64,000 nt of DNA, from assembly GCA_963698435.1 (NCBI GenBank), contig CAVOQV010000008.1:124001-188000 (forward strand). Reading direction: 5' to 3'. Positions 15,576 through 23,929 of this stretch are shown here, piece by piece (position 1 is the first letter of the stretch; every line of letters begins with the position of its first letter). The notes under the pieces were generated by a model. The model did not search any database. It was not told the origin of the DNA and saw nothing but the letters and a program-made list of their open reading frames with translations. The stretch is from Sva-07 sp963698435 (lineage in GTDB: Bacteria; Actinomycetota; Acidimicrobiia; Acidimicrobiales; Ilumatobacteraceae). The position numbers and the translations under genes were made by a program.

Positions 15576-17828
15576 ATGTCATCTGCCCTCTACCGACTCG
15601 GCCGTCTGGCTGCGCGCCGCCCCTGGCGCGTGATCGGCGTCTGGTGCTTCCTCGCGTTGGCGGTGATCGTCGCGTCGTCGTCGTTCGGCCGCGAGCTCGA
15701 GGACACCTTCGCCGTCCCCGGCCTCGACTCGCAGCAGGCCGTCGAACTGCTCTCGGCGGCGCAGTCCGACCGGGCCGGGCTCACCGCCCGTGTCGTGGCG
15801 ACACCGGCCGACCCCGACGTCACGTTCTTCGACTCGGCCGACGCCCGCGCCGGGCTCGCCGAGCTCCGCTCCGGAGTCGCCGATCTTCCGAACGTGATCG
15901 CCACGTCGGATCCGGCGTCGACGCTCGGGCTCGGTGCGGCCGACGCGCTGGCGAGCGGTGAGATCTCGGCCGACGGTCGCGTTGCGCTGTTGACGATCCA
16001 GTACCCGGTGATGGAAGCACTCGATGTGGGTGATCTCGACAACCTGAAGGAGGCGGTCGACGAGGTGCGTGCCGAGTCGACGCTGCGGATCGAGATGGGC
16101 GGCGACCTGTTCCTGAACTTCGAGGAAGCCGAGAACAACGCCGCCGAACTGATCGGTCTCCTGGTGGCGATGGTCATCCTGCTTCTTGCGTTCGGCTCCG
16201 TGATCGCGATGGGCCTGCCGATCGGCCTCGCCGTGTTCGGCCTCGCGCTCGGTATCGCCGCGATGCCGCTGATCACGTACCTGATCGACATCCCGAGTTG
16301 GGCGCCGCAGATGGCGAGCATGATCGGCCTCGGCGTCGGCATCGACTACGCCCTGTTCATCGTCACCCGCCACCGTGAGTTCCTCGCGCGTGGCATGACG
16401 GTCGAGGAGTCGGTCGGCCGCGCGGTCGCCACCGCCGGTCAGGCGGTGATCTTCGCCGGCGGCACCGTGGTGATCGCGATCCTCGGCCTCGCCGTTGCCG
16501 GGGTTCCGTTCATGACGGCGGCCGGCGTGGCGACGTCGATCATCGTGGCACTGATGGTGGTTGCATCGGTCACGTTGCTGCCGGCGCTGCTCGGGCTGAG
16601 CGGCCACACGATCAACCGGTTCGGCATCCATCGACGCCACGGTGGCCGGCGGACGGCGGGTGCCGGCTGGGCGCGATGGGGTCGGCACGTGTCGCGCCAC
16701 GCCGTGGCGTACGCGGTCGGCACGACGGTGTTCCTGCTGGCGCTCACCGCGCCGGTGCTCGACCTGCAGCTCGGGTTTCCCGACGAGGGGACGTTGCCGA
16801 CGAGCCGCACCGAGCGACAGGCCTACGACCTCACCGCCGACGGATTCGGCCCCGGCGTCAACGGCCCGCTCGTCGTCGCGGTCGACATCTCCGAGGACGC
16901 GACGATCGTCGAGCCGTTGGCGGCAGCGATCGCGGCCGATCCGGGCGTCGCCGCGGTCGCGCCGGCCGAGGTCGACTCGGCGGCGGGCGTCGCCACGATC
17001 GTCGTGGTGCCGAACTCGTCACCGCAGGATGCGGCGACCTTCGAGACCGTGCAACGTCTCCGCAGCGACGTGTTCCCCGCGGTGCTCGCCGACAGCCCAG
17101 CCACCGCGCACGTCGGTGGGCAGACCGCGAGCTTCGGCGACGTCGCCAACCAGGTGACCGAACGTCTGCCGTGGTTCATCGCGGCGGTCGTGCTGTTGTC
17201 CTTCCTGCTGCTGATGGTGGTGTTCCGGTCGATTCTCGTGCCGCTCAAGGCGGCGCTGCTCAACCTGCTGTCGATCGGGGCCGCCTACGGCGTGCTGGTG
17301 ATGGTGTTCCAGTGGGGGTGGGGCAAGGACTTGATCGGGCTCGAGGGGCCGGTGCCGATCGTGTCGTTCATCCCGATGTTCATGTTCGCCGTGCTCTTCG
17401 GGCTCTCGATGGACTACGAGGTGTTCCTGCTGTCACGGGTCCGCGAGGAGTACGTCGCGACCGGCGACAACGACGCCTCGGTGATCAACGGCATCGCGAG
17501 CACCGCCCGCGTGATCACGTCGGCGGCGCTGATCATGATCTCGGTGTTCGCCGGCTTCGTGCTCGGCGACGACCCGGTGATCAAGATGATGGGTCTCGGC
17601 CTCGCCACGGCGATCCTCGTCGACGCCACCATCGTGCGGATCGTGCTGGTGCCGGCCACGATGAAGCTGATGGGTGACGCCAACTGGTGGTTGCCGGGCT
17701 GGCTCGATCGCCGGATGCCCACGGTCGACATCGACGGCGAGACCAACCTGCCGGTGCCCGAGATGGAGCCGGTCGCGGTCGACGACGCGCCGGCCGTCGA
17801 TGCCGAGCCCGAACTGGTCGGTGTGTGA
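15576..17828 (+). CDS. MMPL/RND-family transporter
   Basis: The 750-residue protein has the RND layout: helix 1 near the N-terminus (WRVIGVWCFLALAVIVASSS), a large external loop, a block of helices from residue 190 with IGLGVGIDYALFIVTRHREFL (Asp-Tyr relay in helix 4), a second external loop, and a second helix block with FGLSMDYEVFLLSRVREEY. The acidic C-terminal tail is cytoplasmic. MMPL proteins export lipids or drugs using the proton gradient. The ATG is preceded by AAGGAG. The two-component genes on the opposite strand, 172 bp away, are the likely regulators. Confidence 0.93.
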   Translation: MSSALYRLGRLAARRPWRVIGVWCFLALAVIVASSSFGRELEDTFAVPGLDSQQAVELLSAAQSDRAGLTARVVATPADPDVTFFDSADARAGLAELRSGVADLPNVIATSDPASTLGLGAADALASGEISADGRVALLTIQYPVMEALDVGDLDNLKEAVDEVRAESTLRIEMGGDLFLNFEEAENNAAELIGLLVAMVILLLAFGSVIAMGLPIGLAVFGLALGIAAMPLITYLIDIPSWAPQMASMIGLGVGIDYALFIVTRHREFLARGMTVEESVGRAVATAGQAVIFAGGTVVIAILGLAVAGVPFMTAAGVATSIIVALMVVASVTLLPALLGLSGHTINRFGIHRRHGGRRTAGAGWARWGRHVSRHAVAYAVGTTVFLLALTAPVLDLQLGFPDEGTLPTSRTERQAYDLTADGFGPGVNGPLVVAVDISEDATIVEPLAAAIAADPGVAAVAPAEVDSAAGVATIVVVPNSSPQDAATFETVQRLRSDVFPAVLADSPATAHVGGQTASFGDVANQVTERLPWFIAAVVLLSFLLLMVVFRSILVPLKAALLNLLSIGAAYGVLVMVFQWGWGKDLIGLEGPVPIVSFIPMFMFAVLFGLSMDYEVFLLSRVREEYVATGDNDASVINGIASTARVITSAALIMISVFAGFVLGDDPVIKMMGLGLATAILVDATIVRIVLVPATMKLMGDANWWLPGWLDRRMPTVDIDGETNLPVPEMEPVAVDDAPAVDAEPELVGV

Positions 17829-17972
17829 GTCGTCAGGCTCCGAAGGGACGCTCGGTGCGACAAGGAGCTGGGCGACCGCCGCAGGCTCGATCACCCGCAC
17901 CATCGGAGAGCTGTTCTGTTGTGCAGGCGTCCCGAGCCGATCCGGCTACCTTGCCCACATGACGGGACGACG

Positions 17973-19202
17973 ATGTCGCTGACCGGTCCGATCGATGTGA
18001 CGGTCGACGACGTCGTCGCAGCGGAGTCGCGGATCGGGCACGCCGTTGTGCGGACGCCGACCTCGCCGTCTCGTACCCTGTCGGAGATCACCGGAGCCGA
18101 CGTGCTGGTGAAGTTCGAGAACCTCCAGTTCACTGCGTCGTACAAGGAACGTGGCGCACTGAACCGGCTCCTGCTGCTCGGCGCCGACGTCAGGGGCGTC
18201 GTGACCGCGTCGGCGGGGAACTTCGCACAAGGTGTCTCACACCATGCAACCCGGCTGGGCATCCCAGCGGTGATCGTGATGCCGGCGACCACGCCGGCGG
18301 TGAAGGTGTCGCGCACCACGGTCCTCGGAGCAGAGGTGTTGTTGCGCGGTGAGACGTTCGACGAGTCGAGCGAGATCGCGCGTCAGGTCGCCGCGGAGCG
18401 TGACCTCGAACTCCTGTCGCCCTTCGACGACGCCGATGTCATCGCTGGCCAGGGCACCGTCGCCTTGGAGATGCTCGCGGACGTCGACGACCTCGATGTG
18501 CTGATCGTCCCGGTCGGCGGCGGTGGGTTGCTCGCGGGCATGGCCGTGGCTGCGAGGGAGCTGGCACCGTCGCTCGAGCTGGTCGGCGTCCAAGGCGTGC
18601 GGTATCCCGCCGTCCACAACGCGATGCACGGGGCGGACCTCCCGACCGGCGGCGCCACGATCGCCGATGGCATCGCGGTCGCAGAGCCGGGTGCGCGCCC
18701 GCTGCGCATCATCCGCGAGTTGGTGGACCGGGTCGAGGTGGTCGACGAGACGCTCATCGAGCAAGCGGTCGGCCTGTATCTGGAGATCGAGAAGTCGGTG
18801 GCCGAGGGCGCTGGTGCGATCTCGCTGGCCGAGGTGCTCGCCCGGCCTGATCGTTATCGAGGGCGGCGCGTCGGGCTCGTGCTCAGCGGCGGCAACATCG
18901 ATCTGCGCCAACTGGCGTCGGTCACGTTGCGCAGCCTCGTGCGCACCGGTCGCCTGACCCGGTTGTGGGTCGAGCTCGACGACCGCCCCGGATGTCTCGG
19001 CCGCATCACCACCGACATCGGCGACCTGGGTGGGAACATCGTCGAGGTCGTCCATCGACGGCTCGACCCGACCGTGCACGCCCGCTCCACCGAGGTGGAA
19101 CTGACCGTGGAGACATCCGACCGCGCTCACCTCCAGCGTCTGGTCGCGGAGCTGGCCGTGCGTGGCCACGTGGTGCACACGAACGACGAATCGAGGCACT
19201 GA
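17973..19202 (+). CDS. Threonine ammonia-lyase with ACT domain (paralog 1)
   Basis: The 409-residue PLP enzyme has the lysine motif FTASYKERGALNRL, the phosphate loop VGGGGLLAGMAVAA, the ligand Ser/Gly motif VLSGGNIDL and a C-terminal ACT-like domain (LWVELDDRPGCLGRITTDIG). It deaminates L-threonine (or serine) to the 2-oxoacid. ATG 17973 follows a TACCTT box and an out-of-frame ATG at 17959 whose 7-codon frame MTGRRCR overlaps the true start; a 5' leader peptide or simple coincidence. A second, only moderately similar copy is at 47423-48628. Confidence 0.88.
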   Translation: MSLTGPIDVTVDDVVAAESRIGHAVVRTPTSPSRTLSEITGADVLVKFENLQFTASYKERGALNRLLLLGADVRGVVTASAGNFAQGVSHHATRLGIPAVIVMPATTPAVKVSRTTVLGAEVLLRGETFDESSEIARQVAAERDLELLSPFDDADVIAGQGTVALEMLADVDDLDVLIVPVGGGGLLAGMAVAARELAPSLELVGVQGVRYPAVHNAMHGADLPTGGATIADGIAVAEPGARPLRIIRELVDRVEVVDETLIEQAVGLYLEIEKSVAEGAGAISLAEVLARPDRYRGRRVGLVLSGGNIDLRQLASVTLRSLVRTGRLTRLWVELDDRPGCLGRITTDIGDLGGNIVEVVHRRLDPTVHARSTEVELTVETSDRAHLQRLVAELAVRGHVVHTNDESRH

Positions 19203-19345
19203 TGCACGAGATCGAACAACTCGACGCTGCACTCGACCGCTTCGCCGTCACCGCCGGCGATTCGGCGCTGCCCACCACGGGTCCCGTTTCGCCAGTGTCA
19301 CCAAGACGCTGACCGCGGCGACGCTGGTTCTCCCGGCCGGACGGC
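19202..19345 (+). pseudogene. Serine-hydrolase (beta-lactamase-like) remnant
   Basis: ATG 19202 overlaps the stop of the threonine ammonia-lyase (TGATG) and starts MHEIEQLDAALDRFAVTAGD, then a different frame (about 19272-19330) gives HGSRFASVTKTLTAATLV, which holds the SxxK active-site motif (SVTK) of class C beta-lactamase-type serine hydrolases. The frame change and the missing rest (a family member is 250-400 residues) make this a truncated relic. The next gene begins on the other strand right after it. Confidence 0.45.
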
Positions 19346-19362
19346 GTCGGTGCGGCGTCGTC

Positions 19363-19899
19363 CTACGCCACGCCGAGTCGCTTGGCTGCCTTGGCGGCCG
19401 CGGCGGCGCCGGCGAGTTGCCGCAACAGCAGCAGCCCGTCGAGGACGGCGATCGCCGCGCCGGCCTCGGCGCGTCGTTCACTTGCTGTGCCCGTGAGGAA
19501 GCCCATCACCCACTCGATCCAGGCGTCCACGAGCACCGGGACCAGCGTGTCGAACGGTGCCCGTCCGGTCGCAGCGAGGCCGTTGGCCTCGAAGAACAGC
19601 GCGAAGATCGGGTCCGCCTCGTCGCGCGTGAGGACGGGCCAGGCTCGACGAGCCAGTTCGAGGTGGTCGGCGGCCGGGGTCGAGAACGCCTCGCCGAGGG
19701 TGTCCTGGAGCTGGATTCCCATCGACATCACCACCTCGGTGATCAGTGCCTCCTTGGTCGGGAAGTAGTACACGACGGTGCGGTCGTTGATGCCGAGTCG
19801 CTTGGCCACGCGTCCGAACGTGAGCTGGCTGAGCCCGTCGTCCATCGCCGTGGCGAGCGCCCCCTCGAGGATCTCCTGTTTGGTGTGTCGGTAACCCAT
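19363..19899 (-). CDS. TetR-family transcriptional regulator
   Basis: The 178-residue protein starts YRHTKQEILEGALATAMDDG and has a TetR helix-turn-helix LTFGRVAKRLGINDRTVVYY followed by FPTKEALITEVV. The C-terminal ligand domain is helical and Ala-rich at the end. It is divergent from the hydrolase gene at 20043, and the intergenic region holds an inverted repeat (19911-19953) that is a good operator candidate, so it most likely represses that gene and itself. Confidence 0.9.
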   Translation of the reverse strand: MGYRHTKQEILEGALATAMDDGLSQLTFGRVAKRLGINDRTVVYYFPTKEALITEVVMSMGIQLQDTLGEAFSTPAADHLELARRAWPVLTRDEADPIFALFFEANGLAATGRAPFDTLVPVLVDAWIEWVMGFLTGTASERRAEAGAAIAVLDGLLLLRQLAGAAAAAKAAKRLGVA

Positions 19900-19910
19900 C
19901 CCGGCCTTGA

Positions 19911-19953
19911 CTGTAGTGATCGCTACGAATAGGGTCTGCAGTTGTCACTACAG
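19911..19953. promoter_or_regulatory. Inverted repeat, candidate TetR operator
   Basis: CTGTAGTGA (19911-19919) and TCACTACAG (19945-19953) are perfect inverted 9-mers separated by 25 bp; the left arm also sits in an imperfect palindrome GTAGTGATCGCTAC (19913-19926). The site lies 12 bp upstream of the TetR start and 90 bp upstream of the hydrolase start, where a shared repressor would act. Confidence 0.6.
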
Positions 19954-20042
19954 ATCATGCCAAACCGCAGCCCTGATGACCGCCGCCGAGATCCACGACC
20001 CGTCCGCGGTCTGATCACCCCCGATCCCACTGGAGAACGCTC

Positions 20043-20921
20043 GTGTCAACGATGACCGCAACCGAAGCATCCGACCTGTTCCGTCGAGAGCCCGACCGAT
20101 ACCTGGACGTCGGCGCTGGCGAAGCCGCCTACCGCGTCGTCGGAACCGGACCCGACGTGCTGTTCGTCCACGGCTGGCCCGTCAGCTCGGCGACCTTTCG
20201 CATGCTCCTTCCCCATCTGGTCGACCACGTCACCTGTCACCTGGTCGACCTGCCGTCGGCCGGTGCCAGCCGCTTCGACGCCCACACGCCGATGTCGATC
20301 TCCCAGCACATCGAGTCGGTCCGCCGGGTCGTCGATCTGCTCGAGCTCGACCAGGTCGCAGTCGTCGGCCACGACAGCGGCGGCATGATCGCCCGCCATG
20401 CGATGGTCGGCGATCCGCGGCTGCGCGCCATGGGCCTGATCAACACCGAACCGCCGGATCCGAGCTGGCGCTTCAGGTCCTTCATCGCGTCACGGCATCT
20501 CCCGGGCCTCAGCGCCGGACTCGGCTGGGTGGCCGGCAAGCCGCGCATCGTCCGGTCCCGTGCCGTGTTCGGCGACGCATTTGCCGACCGCTCGCTGCTC
20601 GCCGGCGAGTTCACCGAGTTCTTCCTCACGCCGCTCCACGCGAGCCGACTCCACCGCGACGCGGCGGTGAGGCTGCTGCGCAGCTTCGACATGCACCACG
20701 TCACCGACCTCGCTGCAATCCACCGGCGAATCGACGTCCCGGTGCAGTTGGTGTGGGGTGACCGCGATCCCTTCTTCCCGGTGGACAGGGCGAAGGCGAT
20801 GGTCGCCGGCTTCCCCGACGCCCGGATCGCGGTCATCGAAGGCGCTGGCCTGTTCTCCCACGAGGAGCGGCCCGCCGAAGTGGCCCAGGCCCTCTTGCCG
20901 ACCCTCAGCGGCACCCGCTGA
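20043..20921 (+). CDS. Alpha/beta hydrolase, haloalkane-dehalogenase-like
   Basis: The 292-residue protein has the alpha/beta hydrolase core: VLFVHGWPVSSATFRMLLPH (oxyanion loop), VAVVGHDSGGMIARHAMVGD with nucleophile Asp in GHDSGG, acid in VWGDRDPFFPVDRA, and the C-terminal region with GAGLFSHEERPAEVA giving the catalytic His. An Asp nucleophile is typical for haloalkane dehalogenases and epoxide hydrolases; the substrate is unknown. It starts with GTG 20043 and is probably repressed by the adjacent TetR protein. Confidence 0.85.
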   Translation: MSTMTATEASDLFRREPDRYLDVGAGEAAYRVVGTGPDVLFVHGWPVSSATFRMLLPHLVDHVTCHLVDLPSAGASRFDAHTPMSISQHIESVRRVVDLLELDQVAVVGHDSGGMIARHAMVGDPRLRAMGLINTEPPDPSWRFRSFIASRHLPGLSAGLGWVAGKPRIVRSRAVFGDAFADRSLLAGEFTEFFLTPLHASRLHRDAAVRLLRSFDMHHVTDLAAIHRRIDVPVQLVWGDRDPFFPVDRAKAMVAGFPDARIAVIEGAGLFSHEERPAEVAQALLPTLSGTR

Positions 20922-20970
20922 CGTCGCCGTTCCGCAACGCCTCGACCGTCGAGGAGCGCGCTCGACAAAG

Positions 20971-22344
20971 ATGTCGACGATGAAGTCTGCGCAGATCGCA
21001 CGAATCGCTGATCTCGGAGGGTGGAGGTTCGACGGCGAGGTGGAGATCACCGGCGCCGATCCGGCGTTGGCCACGCCGTGGCCGGTCGGTGAGGTCGCGG
21101 CGGTGGCGTTGGCCGCGGCGGGGATGGCGGCCGCTCGGCTCGCCCGCCGAGCGGGTGGCGATCCGGGGTGGGTTCGGACCGATGTCGCCGATGCTGCGGC
21201 GGCGACGATCGGTTTCGCCGTGATGCGCGTCGACGGGGAGTCGATGGCGCGGACCAACGCAGAGAACCCGTGGGTCGGCCGGTATCGGTGCGCCGACGGC
21301 CGGTGGATCCACCTGCACGGCGGGTTCCCCCCGCTCGTGGAACGGTTGGCGTCGCTGCTCGACCTGCCTGCGGCGGCCGACGAGGTGAGGATCGCAGCAG
21401 CGGTCAGCGCGTGGGAGTCGGGTCCATTGGAGGACGCGGTCGCCGAACGGCGAGGCTGCTCGGCGATCATCCGCAGCGAGGACGAGTGGCGGCAGCACCC
21501 ACAGGGCGAACTCGTGCACGCCTGGCCGACGGTCGTTCGTCGTGATGCCGGCATGCATGCGTCGATGCGTTGGACGCCATCACCGCGGCGCCCACTCGAG
21601 GGTCTCCGCGTGCTCGACCTCACGCGTGTGCTCGCCGGTCCGACCTGCGGCCGGACCCTCGCGGCATTCGGTGCCGACGTCCTGCACGTGCGCGGGCCGA
21701 ACGTTCCCGTCGAGCCAGCCTTCGTGGTCGACACGGGGCACGGCAAACGCCAGGCGTACGCGGACTTCGCCGACCCGGCCTCCCTCGCCGCACTTCGCCG
21801 GGTCGCGCTCGACGCCGACGTCGTGATCCAGGGCTATCGCCCCGGCGTCGTGGCCCGCTACGGGCTCGACGAAGACGCGCTGCGGTCCGACGGGTTCGGC
21901 GGCAACTACGGCTCGGTCTCGGCCTTCGGCCACGACGGGCCCTGGGTCGATCGCGCTGGGTGGGAGCAACTCGCACAGTCGACCAGCGGGCTCTGCCTCG
22001 ACCCGCTCGGTGACGAGAAGCCGGCGATGCTGCCGTGCGCCTTCACCGACTACACGACCGGATTCGCGACGGCCGCAGGGATCATGGAGGCCCTCGCCGC
22101 ATCGCTCGACGACGGGCTCGCGAAGCGGCTCGACGGATCACTCTGCCAGACCGCGGCGTGGATCCTGCGTGTCGGCTGTCGCGACGAGGTCGGCACGCCG
22201 ACCGGGTTCGCGCCGGAGCTGCTGCGTTCCCAGACGGGGTTCGGTGCCGTCGAGCATCTCGGCCCGTGTGTCCGGGTCGACGGGCTCGACGTCGGCTGGA
22301 GGCGGCCGACCACACCGCTCGGCGAGGGGACGTTGAGCTGGTGA
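20971..22344 (+). CDS. CaiB/BaiF class III CoA-transferase family protein
   Basis: The 457-residue protein has an N-terminal part of about 200 residues and a family-III CoA-transferase core starting RPLEGLRVLDLTRVLAGPTC and GRTLAAFGADVLHV, continuing with KRQAYADFADPASLAAL and DADVVIQGYRPGVVARYG, then CAFTDYTTGFATAAGIMEAL. The catalytic Asp position of FRC-type enzymes (after the VLDLTRVLAGP block) is not obvious, and the long N-terminal extension is half of a duplicated core, as in succinyl-CoA:mesaconate-type relatives. ATG 20971 or 20980 can start it. Its stop overlaps the WYL regulator start by 4 bp. Confidence 0.82.
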   Translation: MSTMKSAQIARIADLGGWRFDGEVEITGADPALATPWPVGEVAAVALAAAGMAAARLARRAGGDPGWVRTDVADAAAATIGFAVMRVDGESMARTNAENPWVGRYRCADGRWIHLHGGFPPLVERLASLLDLPAAADEVRIAAAVSAWESGPLEDAVAERRGCSAIIRSEDEWRQHPQGELVHAWPTVVRRDAGMHASMRWTPSPRRPLEGLRVLDLTRVLAGPTCGRTLAAFGADVLHVRGPNVPVEPAFVVDTGHGKRQAYADFADPASLAALRRVALDADVVIQGYRPGVVARYGLDEDALRSDGFGGNYGSVSAFGHDGPWVDRAGWEQLAQSTSGLCLDPLGDEKPAMLPCAFTDYTTGFATAAGIMEALAASLDDGLAKRLDGSLCQTAAWILRVGCRDEVGTPTGFAPELLRSQTGFGAVEHLGPCVRVDGLDVGWRRPTTPLGEGTLSW

Positions 22345-23039
22345 ACCGGACCGACCGGCTGTACGCACTCGTCGAGGAACTGCGGGCGGTCGCGCCGGGG
22401 AATCGATCGACGACCTGGCTCGCCGAGCGGTTCGAGGTGAGCACGCGCACGATCGAACGCGACCTGTCGGCGCTCCAGCAGTCCGGTGTGCCGATCTATG
22501 CGACCACCGGCCGGCGCGGCGGGTACGCGATCGACGTGCAGCACACGTTGCCGCCGCTCAACCTGGCCGCAGCGGAGGTTGCAGCGATCGCCACCGCACT
22601 CGCCCAGCCGTCGGCGACGCCGTTCACCCAGGCGGGCCGCAGCGCGCTGCAGAAGATCCTCGCCGTGCTGCACGAGGTCGATGCGACAGGAGCGCGCGAA
22701 CTGGCATCTCGCATCCGTCTGTTCGACCGGCAGCCCGGCCGGCCGCGGCCGCCCGCGGTCGTCGAACACGCGATCGTGCAACGGCGCGTGCTCGAACTCG
22801 ACTACGTCGACAAGGAGGGTCAGCCGACCGCACGGGTGGTCGAGCCCGTCGCGGTGCTCGGGATCCATCCCAACTGGTACCTCTGGGCGTGGTGCCGTCT
22901 CCGGGATGCGCCGCGTGCGTTCCGGCTCGACCGCATCCGCGGTGCGGTGATGTACGACGAGATCGCCACCGACCGCTCGATCGACGTGAGCCGGATGGCG
23001 ATTCCCGACCTCATCGGACGAGGGATCCTGGGGGAGTGA
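22341..23039 (+). CDS. YafY-type HTH/WYL-domain transcriptional regulator
   Basis: The 232-residue protein has an N-terminal HTH (RLYALVEELRAVAPGNRSTT, then WLAERFEVSTRTIERDLSAL), a middle region, and a WYL domain whose signature is degenerate as NWYLWAWCRLRDAPRAFRLD. WYL domains sense ligands, often nucleotides. GTG 22341 overlaps the CoA-transferase stop (GTGA). A small palindrome at 23065-23080 lies right after its stop and before the VOC gene, which is the most likely target. Confidence 0.87.
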   Translation: MNRTDRLYALVEELRAVAPGNRSTTWLAERFEVSTRTIERDLSALQQSGVPIYATTGRRGGYAIDVQHTLPPLNLAAAEVAAIATALAQPSATPFTQAGRSALQKILAVLHEVDATGARELASRIRLFDRQPGRPRPPAVVEHAIVQRRVLELDYVDKEGQPTARVVEPVAVLGIHPNWYLWAWCRLRDAPRAFRLDRIRGAVMYDEIATDRSIDVSRMAIPDLIGRGILGE

Positions 23040-23064
23040 TGTCGATCGGGAATCTCGGAAACCC

Positions 23065-23080
23065 CGACACAGGGTTGTCG
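23065..23080. promoter_or_regulatory. Palindrome upstream of VOC gene, possible WYL-regulator site
   Basis: CGACA-CAGGGT-TGTCG is a 5-bp inverted repeat with a 6-bp spacer, located between the regulator gene and the VOC gene start at 23105. If the VOC gene instead starts at 23039, the palindrome would lie inside it, which is a reason for the later start. Confidence 0.35.
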
Positions 23081-23104
23081 CCGCGGGGGTCCAACGTGGT
23101 GTCC

Positions 23105-23512
23105 ATGAGAAACACCGACAACAGCACCACCACTTCCACGAACACCGCGACCGTGACACCGCATCCCGTCACCTGGTTCGAGGTCCACACTGCCGACCCG
23201 GCGCGGGCAAAGGAGTTCTACGGTTCGGTTCTCGGCTGGACCTTCGACGACGACTCGATGCCGGGCTACACCATGATCCAACTCGGCGAGGGCGCTCCGA
23301 TCGGCGGCGGGCTCGTCGACAACGGCGGCCAGTATCCCAGCGACGCAGTCTTCATGGCGCAGGTTCCCGACGTCACCGCAGCGATCGAGGCGGCCCGTTG
23401 CGCCGGTGGCTCGGTGATCTCCGAGGCCCAGACCATGCCGAACGGTCTCAGCTTCGGCTACGTCGCCAATCCGGACGGGGCCGTCTTCGGCGTCTGGTGC
23501 CCGCCGGGCTGA
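23105..23512 (+). CDS. VOC-family protein (glyoxalase/bleomycin-resistance fold)
   Basis: The 135-residue protein has one VOC module pair: VTWFEVHTADPARAKEFYGS then VLGWTFDDDSMPGYTMIQLG and a C-terminal half ending SFGYVANPDGAVFGVWCPPG. Members bind a metal and small substrates; the function here is unknown. The first 18 residues are a Thr/Asn-rich stretch. I chose ATG 23105; ATG 23039, overlapping the regulator stop as TGATG with GGGGGA upstream, is a real alternative that would add 22 residues. Confidence 0.82.
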   Translation: MRNTDNSTTTSTNTATVTPHPVTWFEVHTADPARAKEFYGSVLGWTFDDDSMPGYTMIQLGEGAPIGGGLVDNGGQYPSDAVFMAQVPDVTAAIEAARCAGGSVISEAQTMPNGLSFGYVANPDGAVFGVWCPPG

Positions 23513-23540
23513 TCACGGCCACCCGCAGCAGCGGAGGTCG

Positions 23541-23843
23541 GTGGTGAGCGCGTTCGAGTTCACCGCCGACCTCTGGCGCTACGCCGGTGAGGTGGCCCGG
23601 TACTTCGTGACGCTTCCGCACGACGTCGCCGACGACATCGACGAGATCACCGGCGACACCCGCCGAGGGTTCGGATCGGTACGCGTCGAGGTGACCGTCG
23701 GCTCCACGACGTGGAGGACCTCGGTCTTCCCCGACACGAGGTCTCAGTCGTTCGTCCTTCCCGTGAAGAAGGCCGTTCGGCTGGCCGAGCGGCCCGACGA
23801 CGGTTCGCCGGTGGCCGCACGGCTCGTACTCCTCGATCGCTGA
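23541..23843 (+). CDS. DUF1905 domain protein
   Basis: The 100-residue protein matches DUF1905: FEFTADLWRYAGEVARYFVT then LPHDVADDIDEITG, RRGFGSVRVEVTVGSTTWRT and SVFPDTRSQSFVLPVKKAVR. It is a small beta-rich domain that is sometimes fused to a YdeI-like domain; no reaction is known. It starts with GTG (23541 or the next codon 23544), 28 bp after the VOC gene, and is probably cotranscribed with it. Confidence 0.85.
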   Translation: MVSAFEFTADLWRYAGEVARYFVTLPHDVADDIDEITGDTRRGFGSVRVEVTVGSTTWRTSVFPDTRSQSFVLPVKKAVRLAERPDDGSPVAARLVLLDR

Positions 23844-23929
23844 CGCACCGGTGACCTTCGCCCCTGTGGGCGTCGACGGCGTGGGGCGGACAATGAGACC
23901 TGGCCGCATCGGTCGAGGACGGGAGTGTC

